Shown: in pieces, positions 18,695 through 25,897 of the stretch
How the letters are laid out: each line of letters opens with the position of its first letter
How positions within the stretch are numbered: position 1 is the first letter of the stretch
From: Bisporella sp. PMI_857
Lineage: Eukaryota; Ascomycota; Leotiomycetes; Helotiales; Helotiaceae
DNA: 25,897 nucleotides
Direction: 5' to 3'
Assembly: GCA_021307315.1 (NCBI GenBank)
Contig: JAJSPD010000195.1
Location: forward strand, 1-25,897
Position numbers and translations under genes: made by a program
Notes under the pieces: model-generated
The model's database searches: none
The model's input: only the letters and a program-made list of their open reading frames with translations
Told to the model about the DNA's origin: nothing

Positions 18695-19303
18695 TTGGTG
18701 ACTACGCAAGGATCAAGCACTTTTGTAGCTTTAGCAGCAAAACCTATAAATATAGTATACGGTACGAAAAAGCTGAAAAAAAGCACCGGCACAACCACTA
18801 AATACGCTTTACTTTCGGGCTACTTAATAAAAGCACTACAGCGATGCTTTTGTACTGCAGAAAAAAACGCTAAAAGCTTTATAAAGTAGCAAGAAGTTAA
18901 AAAGAGACTACAACAGCTTACAAAACTTATTTATTTAGTGATTTTGCCAGTAAGCGACTTTTTGAACGACACTTTAAAAATAAGTATTAGCGTACAAGCG
19001 CTTACGGATATAAGCATTAAGTTTTTAAAAACCTAACCGACATTTAAGCAATATTCAGAAAGTAAAAAACCCAAAAGTACCGGAATTCAGTACGAAATCG
19101 GAAGTTAAGCAAAAAGCAAAAAGCTACAAGTTTCAGCAAAAACTGGTTAAACGCTAATTTACGGCATAAAGAAGTTCCGTTAAAAAAGTTTTAGTAAAAA
19201 GTTTTATCAAAAAAGTCTTAAACGCCTAAAATAGTTGCTAGTTAAGCCGAGCAACTTACAAAAACTAAAACGAAAAAGTACAAAAGTATGCTTTTTTGTG
19301 CTG
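18695..19303 (+). pseudogene. Decayed reading frame of unknown identity
   Basis: A frame reading VTTQGSSTFVALAAKPINIV is open for 64 codons to TAG at 18887-18889, then keeps going with only scattered stops (QEVKKRLQQLTKLIYLVILP, SDFLNDTLKISISVQALTD, SKKPKSTGIQYEIGS). No ATG starts it. Long open runs on one strand after a promoter-like stretch suggest a dead gene, but the Lys-rich composition partly reflects AT-rich DNA. No family recognised. Confidence 0.3.
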
Positions 19304-19436
19304 TTTTTATTTTGTTGAGTTAAGTATATAGATTGCTTTAATAGCAACAACTGGCTAAATTACTTGTTTTTTTTACGCGCGAATTTTTCAACTAAACAAT
19401 ATTTACTTATTATTATAGTACTTACTTTATATACAA

Positions 19437-20060
19437 TGTTTACTACACAATCGGAAAAGCTTGTAAATAAGCTCGAAAAAACTTTTTTGGATCTTTTTTA
19501 AAACGAACTTAAAAGCACAAAAAAAGCAAAAGATTTACAAACGCTAGCCGGTTGTATAACCGTGCTTACTTTTAGTTATGCCGGTGCCGGCAAATACAGC
19601 AGCTTTTTTTTAATAGTAAAAAAGTTACTTTATACTTTAAGTTTTTAATAAAAGCTTTAAAAATCATAAAATCAAAAAAAAAAAAAAAAAAAAAAAAAGC
19701 CGCGAAATACGCTTCGGTTTAACTAAGAAAAAAAATCGAACAGTTAAGCGAATATAAAAATTCTACTGTAACTTAAAAGCTTTTTAGCAAAAGCTATTAA
19801 AAAAGTACAAGTATAAAAACTCTAAACAGCTTTTGTATACTGTTGCGTACTTTAATAAGTATGTCAAAAACTTTAAAGCTATAAACGATCAAAGTTACGT
19901 AACGCAAAAGCAAATATATTTTACTGCAAAAAGTTTAACTAAGCAGCGTTAAAGTGCTTTAAAAAAAAGTTATACAAATAAAATGCTAACGTTTAAATTT
20001 TTTTATAAATTACTTTCAAAACTACAGACTAAAGCATTTAAGTACGCGCCGGACTAAAAC
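19437..20060 (+). pseudogene. Second block of decayed reading frames, AT-rich
   Basis: ATG 19437 starts MFTTQSEKLVNKLEKTFLDL, passes one TAA, and continues NELKSTKKAKDLQTLAGCIT to about 19600. After the A25 run another frame gives KYKYKNSKQLLYTVAYFNKY and KNFKAINDQSYVTQKQIYFT with one stop, to about 20060. This looks like a transposon or gene relic in which Gln and Trp codons have become stops. Identity unknown; chance open frames in Lys/Asn-rich AT sequence are the alternative. Confidence 0.25.
19674..19698. repeat. Homopolymer A25
   Basis: Twenty-five consecutive A on the plus strand, following TCAT AAAATC. It may be a microsatellite or the fossil tail of a retrocopied insert. Confidence 0.8.
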
Positions 20061-20580
20061 TAAGTACAAGCAATATTAAGCTTTACAAAAAAGTTTATAA
20101 ATACGTAAAAAATAATATGCTGTTTTAAAAAAATAAATAATTTAGTGCAAAAGCAAAAATAAAAAAACTGTTTACAAGTTTTAAAAGTTTAGAAATAAGT
20201 ACGCTTTTTGTATTAAAAAAAGCTTATTCAGCATTTTCGGCGCTTAAAGCGAAAAAACGCAAAAACTTTATTTTGCTTTTAATCAAAAAAAAAAACTTAT
20301 AAAAAGCACTTAGTTACCACAAAAAGATTAACAATATTACAGAAAGTTAAACGCTTACAGATTTTACAAGCTATTGCAAAAAAACTTATTAAAAAGCTTA
20401 TATAGCGAACTTTATTACTAAAACAAAAATACGAAATTAACTATGTAAAAGCTTTTTAAAAAAAACGGTTTCCGAAATAATAACACTTACAAATAGTGCA
20501 AAAATCGTTAGTTTAGCAATATAAAACTTTAAAAGCTTATAAATATATAAACTAACCCTTATTCCCTTTTTCATTTGTAT
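20061..20580. other. AT-rich stretch with no recognised gene
   Basis: Short scattered open segments (e.g. near 20180-20290, AYSAFSALKAKKRKNFI) but no motif or start that supports a gene. Confidence 0.4.
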
Positions 20581-20688
20581 GGGTCACCTGGGTAGGTGAC
20601 CGGAAAAGTGGGTCCTCGACGCTAAAAATACAGGGGGAGGTGACCACACAAAATTTTACGTTCGACACTTGATTTGGTCACCTGGGTA
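20581..20688. repeat. Cluster of GGTCACC/GGTGACC motifs with hairpin
   Basis: GGTCACCT (20582-20589) and AGGTGACC (20594-20601) form a perfect 8-bp hairpin around GGGT; AGGTGACC recurs at 20638-20645 and GGTCACCTGGGTA at 20676-20688 exactly repeats 20582-20594. The segment is GC-richer than the relic DNA on both sides. It resembles the inverted-repeat terminus of a DNA transposon or a protein-binding cluster; which is unknown. Confidence 0.6.
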
Positions 20689-20886
20689 AACGCAAAAACT
20701 AGTTAATATTTCGAACTAGTTTATATAAAACAAATTATAGAATTTTGATTAAATTATATTTATTAATTCGAATCAATTTATTTAGATCGTTAGTTGTAAA
20801 GTTATTGAAGTTTGAAAATATATTTAAAATATTTAATTTTATGTTCTTAAAAATTGTCAAAGCTTTGAACTTTAATTTTTTTTTTT

Positions 20887-20921
20887 AACCCCAACTTTAA
20901 CTTTAACCCTAAGTTAACCCC
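20887..20921 (-). repeat. Degenerate telomere-type repeats (CCCTAA orientation)
   Basis: AACCCCAACTTTAACTTTAA then CCCTAAGTTAACCCC reads as degraded AACCCT repeats, i.e. TTAGGG on the minus strand. Similarity is loose and short. Confidence 0.35.
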
Positions 20922-21010
20922 AAATCACGTGACTTAAAATAGCTTTCAAAAGTAAGCTTTTTAAGTATTTTTTATTTTTGTACGTGTTTTAATTGCTTAA
21001 TATGTAATCG

Positions 21011-21079
21011 ACAGTTTGTAAAGCTTACAATATCGATTTTACAGCCTGGAAAGCTTACAATAGCGATTTTACAATTTGC
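21011..21079 (+). repeat. Tandem repeat, 30-bp period, about 2.3 units
   Basis: The blocks 21011-21040 and 21041-21070 share ACA.....A AAGCTTACAATA.CGATTTT, differing at 5 positions, mostly C/T or G/A; a partial third unit starts ACA at 21071. The AAGCTTACAATA core is identical in both. Confidence 0.65.
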
Positions 21080-21605
21080 GATATGCAAAATTCGCTTGCA
21101 TAAATTACTTACAACAAAATTAACAACAACTTTTTTCTAGAATATGTAATAAGCTTTATATTAGCTTAATCGATAGCTTTTAATTAGTAATAATAAAAAT
21201 CAATATTTATACAAATCATATTAGTAGTTTAATAGTTTTATATTAAAACAGTCCGATTTTTGTTTATGGATTTTTTGTTGGGTAAATACGCATAGCGTTG
21301 TTCGTTTATTTAAGCTTATTTTTTTCAACCAATAAAATCAAATTCAACAAAATGTTATATATTAAAACAAATAAGCATCAAACTTTTGTTCGACTGATTT
21401 GTGGCCTTTCGTTTAGTATTCAATTATAGAACTACTGCCGCAATATTGAGAACCTTTATAAGGAAACAAGGCAATAATCTTTAATTCGATTGTTTTAAAA
21501 GCGCGGAGTTTATTAAATAACCGTTACGCCTCTCGAGAACATATAATCGTGATCAGTAGTTGAATGTAATAACGTTGAACTATTGTTATCGAAATAATTC
21601 TCGAG
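21080..21605. other. AT-rich stretch with no recognised gene
   Basis: No open frame or motif supports a gene. TCTCGAGAAC (about 21532-21541) and ATTCTCGAGAAG (about 21597-21608) recur near its end, just before the hairpin. Confidence 0.4.
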
Positions 21606-21637
21606 AAGCGTATTGTATTTTCTAATACAATACGCTT
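21606..21637. repeat. Perfect 14-bp hairpin
   Basis: AAGCGTATTGTATT (21606-21619) and AATACAATACGCTT (21624-21637) are perfect reverse complements with a TTCT loop. Such a hairpin surviving in heavily mutated DNA could be a transposon terminus (for example a Helitron-type end), a terminator, or a recent insertion. Confidence 0.75.
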
Positions 21638-21851
21638 ACTGTCGTTAGTTTATTTTAATGTGTTATTGTTTTTAAAAAACATTATTTTTTGATTGTTTTT
21701 TTGTTGTTTTTGTTAGTGTATTCGGCTAAAAAATAACCGAACAAATCGTTGCTATAGCAACTAACTTTCGTTAAACTGTTTATTTTTTGTTAGATTTTTT
21801 TGATTTTGTTTATATTACAACACTTTATACAAACAAAGCTTTTTATAAACT

Positions 21852-22010
21852 AACCGCGAGGCCGGTGGCATCTGGGCCCAAATACCAGCGGTGAGCGGAT
21901 TCTGCCCACGGAACGGGCGCCAAGGCCCAAAACCGGGGTCCCCAAATACCAGCTCCCAAATACCACTTTGCGGCTAACACGCTCATTTCCCCCTTTCTCG
22001 CCCTGCTACA
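21852..22010. repeat. GC-rich patch with three CCAAATACCA copies
   Basis: An abrupt GC-rich island inside very AT-rich DNA. CCAAATACCA occurs at 21878-21887, 21942-21951 and 21956-21965. A minus-strand ORF crosses it (21843-22094) and reads WYLG twice because of this repeat, but resembles no protein I know. It is the least mutated part of the repeat copy at 21956-22174. Confidence 0.5.
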
Positions 22011-22174
22011 AGCTTCAAAAACTGACCACACTTTCTTTAAAGCCAAACTAAGCTCTGTATATAATTTCAAGTAAAAAGATCGAGTTTTGCGCAAGCAACG
22101 TGCTGCTTCAAGTTACTTTAAGCAGTCGTTGTTAAAGCTTAAAGTTATGCTTAGTTATTTTACCTTTATTTCTT
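21956..22174 (+). repeat. Dispersed repeat copy A (less mutated)
   Basis: AAATACCACTTTGCGGCTAA..., ...TTCAAGTTACTTTAAGCAGT... and ...GTCGTTGTTAAAGCTTAAAG follow the same order as the sequence at 23098-23316 over roughly 220 bp. Copy A keeps C and G where copy B has T and A at most differing sites. Confidence 0.6.
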
Positions 22175-22673
22175 TGTTACAACAGCTTTACTACTTTTTA
22201 GAAAACTTCGGAGCAAGCTTTTAGTTAACATGTAAAATTATGGCGCTTGGCCAAAAGCGGCGAATCAAAAACCGCCAAAAGCATACAAAAACAACAGTAG
22301 TGATTTAAAGCGATCAAGTACGCAAGTATATAAACAAGCAGCTATTCCTTTAAGCTTCGAGCTTTTTTCGCGTTTTAGCATTTATATCTCACCTTTTTTT
22401 TCGTAACTCAAAGAACTTTATTGGCCGCTTTTAACATACATTTTCTACGCTTTTTTCGCATTTCGATATTTTATTAGCCGCTTCGAATATCTAACAACTT
22501 TGCGCGTTAACCGGGCATACATTCAAGCCACGTTTAATTACTTAGCACGTCTTTTAAAAAAAGCGAGCTTAAGTAATTTTTTTTTTAGCTTTTGCTAACT
22601 TAGTGCTTAATTAGTCAAGTGGCAAATAGTGAGTTTCAACCGCATTCGACCAGCTATAGAATAAACGTTATTT
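22175..22673. other. AT-rich stretch with no recognised gene
   Basis: Possibly the decayed 5' part of the zinc-finger relic that follows, since family members usually have protein before these fingers; nothing specific is readable. Confidence 0.35.
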
Positions 22674-22874
22674 GTGCAACGTTTTAAACTGCTTTATACA
22701 TTTAAACGTTTAGCCGATCGAGAGCGGCACTTAGCAAACAAGCACTTCGGAACGCTGTATATTTGCTTTATTGTTAAATGTAATAAAAACATTAAAAAGC
22801 TATATTCGCAGAAAAATAAGTTTCAAAAGCACATGCGCAAAAAGTATAGCGAAACGGTAGTTTCTGCTAAATAA
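22674..22874 (+). pseudogene. Relic of a C2H2 zinc-finger protein
   Basis: A 66-codon frame without an ATG start contains TFKRLADRERHLANKHFG, the His half of one C2H2 finger (HX4H), followed directly by CFIVKCNKNIKKLYSQKNKF and QKHMRKKYSE, a second finger with CX4C and the first His, whose last His position is Tyr (CAC/CAT to TAT). The Cys pair of the first finger is missing. It resembles the C-terminal fingers of fungal C2H2 proteins with conserved ERHLANKHFGT and KDKFQKHMRKKH-type segments. Transition-type losses at metal ligands show a dead copy. Confidence 0.55.
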
Positions 22875-23097
22875 AATTAAGCAAAGCCGAAAATCAGCAA
22901 ATAGCTAAAAAGTAAAAACTCAGTTTTGTAGCGGAGATATAAAAGCAGTAAAAAATTCGGACTTACAAACAACTATAGAGTAAACAACAATACTTTTAAT
23001 TAAAACATCTACAATATTATTTTGCAACGTTCTGAGTTTTTAATAATTGATTAAACAGTCAAAACTTTGAAACCGGAGTTCTCGGATTTTACAACTT
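22875..23097. other. AT-rich gap
   Basis: No recognised feature between the zinc-finger relic and repeat copy B. Confidence 0.4.
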
Positions 23098-23316
23098 AAA
23101 TACTACTTTGCAGTTAAAACACTTATTTCTTTTTTTTCTGCCGCCATCGACTTTTAAAAAGCTGGCGATACTTTTTGTTATATTGTATTCAGCTGCATAG
23201 TTAATTAAAGCTTTCCCGGCTAAATTGTGCGACAAAAAATCGTTGTTTTAAGTTACTTCAAATTGTAGTCGTTAAAGTTTTAAAGTTACGGTTTAGTAAT
23301 CCTACTTTTTACAAGT
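23098..23316 (+). repeat. Dispersed repeat copy B (more mutated)
   Basis: AAATACTACTTTGCAGTTAA..., ...TTTTAAGTTACTTCAAATTG... and GTCGTTAAAGTTTTAAAG align with copy A at 21956-22174. In the first 25 comparable bases (ACTTTGC on) four of five differences are C-to-T or G-to-A relative to copy A. Confidence 0.6.
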
Positions 23317-23421
23317 TTAATAGTTAACTGGCTATATTATTACTACGAACACTATGTTTTAGTTTGTACAGTTTATAAGTATACAATATTAAATTGGGGT
23401 CGGTAAACCGGTGTGTGGCCC

Positions 23422-23433
23422 TAGGGTTAGGGT
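23422..23433 (+). repeat. Telomere-type TTAGGG motif
   Basis: CTAGGGTTAGGGTC contains two adjacent TAGGGT units of the fungal telomere repeat, seven bases before the minisatellite. It is too short to be a telomere and is read as an interstitial/subtelomeric trace. Confidence 0.55.
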
Positions 23434-23439
23434 CAACTT

Positions 23440-23833
23440 TCATGCCCCATGGGGCGTAAATCTTTTTTGAGGATAAATTTTAGGACACTTCATGCCCCAT
23501 GGGGCGTAAATCTTTTTTGAGGATAAATTTTAGGACCCTTCATGCCCCATGGGGCGTAAATCTTTTTTGAGGATAAATTTTAGGACCCTTCATGCCCCAT
23601 AAGGCGTAAATCTTTTTTGAGGATAAATTTTAAGACACTTCACGCCCATAGGGCGTGGATATTGAAAAAAGGATCAAAAAAATCGGTTCACGCCCCATAG
23701 GGCATAAATTTTGAAAAAAGAATCAGAAAAACCGGCTTACGCCTCATAGGGCATAAATTTGAAAAAAGAATCAGAAAAACCAGTTTACGCCCCATAGAGC
23801 ATAGATTTTTAAATAAAGATCCAAAAAACTAGC
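23440..23833 (+). repeat. Minisatellite, eight units of 48-50 bp on a palindromic core
   Basis: Four near-identical 50-bp units start at 23440, 23490, 23540 and 23590 (TCATGCCCCATGGGGCGTAA, TCTTTTTTGAGGATAAATTT, TAGGACACT). Four more diverged units start at 23640, 23688, 23737 and 23785 (48-49 bp). The core GCCCCATGGGGC is a 12-bp perfect palindrome in units 1-3, and becomes CCATAAGGC or CCATAGGGC in later units, a G-to-A pattern. A trace of a ninth unit follows at 23834. Confidence 0.9.
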
Positions 23834-24731
23834 TTACATAGCTTAAAAGTCAAGTTGCAGCAGTAGCTCTAGTCCAGTTCCAGCTATGTTAATAAAAACT
23901 AATTAAAAAATGCTTACTATAATAATCTTGCTTGGCGAATAAACAATGGATTTACACAACCGGAATAATTTATATAGCCCAAATATTCACAAACAGCACG
24001 GCTTTCGATTAAACTCCAGCATATTTAAAAGCTTTACTTGAGCTACTAGAAAAAAAAGCTTGCTTCTGTTTAAATCAACCCATACTTCATAAAGCAAAAC
24101 GCATTCTCAGGTATGTTAAAAACCTGTCAGGATCAGCTTACGCTTTATAAAGCATAAAAGCTTTTTTGAAAAATTCGCTAAATAGATTTTAAAAAGCTTC
24201 AAATGTTAAAGTTAAAGAAAGTAAGAAAATTTGTAGAGTTTCAAGTCAAATAAAACAGAACTCGAATATTTCTTATAAGTAAAAGCAAGTAAATACAAAA
24301 AATCCTAAATTCCAGCCACTTTCAGCCACTATTCCTTGCTTCAAAAACCATAAACTCGCCTAAGCTAAGTAGTAAGCGCAAAAGCCCGCAATAGTTCTCA
24401 AATCTTTAAAGCTGTATTTCAAATATTACACTCTTTTTGTATATCCCAAATTAGCGTGCTTTTTCTATAAATGCTCCGTTACTTTATCGGTACGGCTATA
24501 TTCCGCTCTATGGCTTTTGGAACAACCAGAAATTAAGCAAAAGTAATGTCCTAGTTTAGCACTATAAATAGTGTTCTGATAGCGAGTACAGTCGGAATCG
24601 CGTCGAAAGCTTTTATTACAGCCGAGTTGGGCGCAAAAGAAGCTTTGTAAAAAAAAAGTAGTTGTTAAGCACGAAATAAATTAAAAAACGTTAGCTGAAA
24701 GTCACCAGCATTTAAGTTTAGCACTAAAACA
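23834..24731. other. AT-rich stretch with no recognised gene
   Basis: Contains a possible far-diverged minisatellite unit near 24136 (TTACGCTTTATAAAGCATAA) but no coding signal. Confidence 0.35.
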
Positions 24732-24971
24732 GCTGGCCGGAACTGTCTTTCTATAGCATTTTCTTCGCTTTAAAAGTAGGTAGTTGCTGGAAAGTAAAAG
24801 TAAACCAAAAAGTGCTTACTAAGCTGCTATAGTTCCGTATTAGTCGAAAAAGCGCCAGTGTTGAAATCTGAAGCGAAAATCGGCCAAAACTGTCATTCAA
24901 TAACATTTTCTTGTAAAGCTAGCTCTAAAAAAACTGCCCAGAACTGTGCTTCTACTTCATTTTTTTGTTAA
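24732..24971 (+). repeat. Three diverged copies of a roughly 40-bp motif
   Basis: CTGGCCGGAACTGTCTTTCT (24732), CGGCCAAAACTGTCATTCAA (24881) and CTGCCCAGAACTGTGCTTCT (24934) each continue with ATA/ACTTCATTTTCTT-like sequence. GTAAACC(A/G)(A/G)AAA also follows the first and third copies. This is an old repeat array eroded by substitutions. Confidence 0.45.
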
Positions 24972-25897
24972 AAAGCAAAAAGTAAACCGGAAATAATTCC
25001 GCATAGTTGCCACAGTGTTGCTTACAGTGTAGTAATGTCGACTTGTATACTAAAACAACAGTCAGCCTAAAAAAAAAAAAACTTACCCGGCTCCAGTGCC
25101 ACGAAATCCCCAATTAAAATCAAGTAACACGTCAGAAACAGGCATGTTTTTCAGCTAGTAAGCCAAGTTCTCTTTTTAGTGTTGCTGCTGTATAATAAAA
25201 GCGGAAAAAGCGACTCGCTAAAGTAGAAAGCGAAGTAAAACCGAAGTAAAAAAGCTAAGCGAGCTTGCAAATAAAAAAACGCAGCTAAAATTTCAAACTT
25301 TTCCAGAAAGAAAAGCGTTGTTTATATGCTCGTACGCACCCCTGCTACCCCAACACGCCTGTTATGCGCGTTTTATGCTGTCCTGGCACAAAGCTTTGTT
25401 TTGCTTAAGCTATCCAACTATTCTTTGAACAAACGAATCATATTACTTATTTTTAAACTCGAGTCATTCTTTGAACTTTGTACCTAGCCGTCTATGTTTT
25501 TAAATAAAAAAATTGAAAAGAAAAGCCCTATAAAAAGTTTACTAAATAAGTTTGTTTATTTAGTAAAAAATGCTTACGTCCCGACTTGTATTTTTCAGCC
25601 GACAGCGTACATAAAAAGCGAAAAGCATAAAAAAAGTAAGCTGCGGTAGTGCATATCTAAACTAGCCGAAAATATAAATATACAGCCTTTTCCTCGGATT
25701 TTACAGCTCTTTTTCGTGCTTTATCGCAACGCTGTCGCCCTTTTTTATACAGACCGCATTTTATTAGTCGCCTACCACGTCGCCGCTGCCTTCTAATCTC
25801 CTCAACGCTTCTATTCTTAAACCTTAAGCTATAGAACCAGAAAACAGCCAATTCTATAATGCGCCCTCTATACAAAAAGTGTCTAAGTAAGTGTTTT
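24972..25897. other. AT-rich right end; Arg-rich minus-strand ORF of doubtful status
   Basis: No clear gene. The minus-strand frame 25875-25657 starts MYRGRIIELAVFWFYSLRFK and contains RRQRRRGRRLIKCGLYKKGRQ-type basic runs; it is 72 codons, ends normally and lacks any motif I can name. It could be a piece of a DNA-binding protein relic or chance. Confidence 0.25.

Noticed and set aside
18100..20700. Full LTR retrotransposon
   Set aside because: I could not find paired LTRs, a primer-binding site, or reverse transcriptase or integrase motifs.
23440..23833. CRISPR array
   Set aside because: The units are head-to-tail with no unique spacers, and the setting is a eukaryotic (fungal) genome; it is a minisatellite.
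25657..25875. Arg-rich 72-codon minus ORF as a real gene
   Set aside because: No family resemblance, no promoter seen within the window, and surrounding DNA is relic-like; listed only as doubtful.

Overview
The window reads as a stretch of filamentous ascomycete (Pezizomycotina) genome, probably subtelomeric. Evidence: short introns (about 45-149 nt) with GTATGT/GTGAGT-type donors and CTAAC/CTGAC-type branch sites; a Zn2Cys6 regulator; a HET-domain gene; dead genes whose stop codons mostly fall where Trp or Gln is expected (C:G to T:A change, the mark of repeat-induced point mutation, RIP); long AT-rich blocks; and telomere-type TTAGGG motifs beside a minisatellite. Species cannot be told.

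Region 1 (1-11867) is a decayed metabolic gene cluster of five genes: an FAD-dependent monooxygenase (minus, runs off the left edge), an alpha/beta hydrolase (plus), a Zn2Cys6 transcription factor (plus), an Old Yellow Enzyme-type NADH:flavin oxidoreductase (minus) and a CYP52/CYP63-like cytochrome P450 (plus). FAD monooxygenase/hydrolase and oxidoreductase/P450 are divergent pairs sharing upstream regions. Exons, introns, active-site motifs and the zinc cluster can still be traced, but each gene carries nonsense codons or a frameshift. I see no PKS, NRPS or terpene synthase; the set looks like an oxidative catabolic or tailoring cluster with its own regulator. The product or substrate cannot be read from this.

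Region 2 (11868-14359) holds a possible first exon of a sixth gene (12019-12098), an 852-bp hAT-like non-autonomous element with a perfect 8-bp target duplication (12123-12990), a smaller element with 45-bp terminal inverted repeats inside it, and a stretch of ordinary base composition with an ambiguous ORF pair.

Region 3 (14360-17157) is the one clearly intact gene: an 882-residue HET-domain protein in two exons, without the damage seen around it. A repeat of the same family as the right end of the hAT-like element lies 150 bp downstream.

Region 4 (17158-25897) is gene-poor and mostly very AT-rich: a promoter-like stretch with a 65-codon ORF, decayed reading frames, a cluster of GGTCACC motifs, a relic of a C2H2 zinc-finger gene, a repeat present in a GC-richer and an AT-shifted copy, a perfect 14-bp hairpin, telomere-type motifs in opposite orientations about 2.5 kb apart, and an eight-unit 48-50-bp minisatellite built on the palindrome GCCCCATGGGGC.
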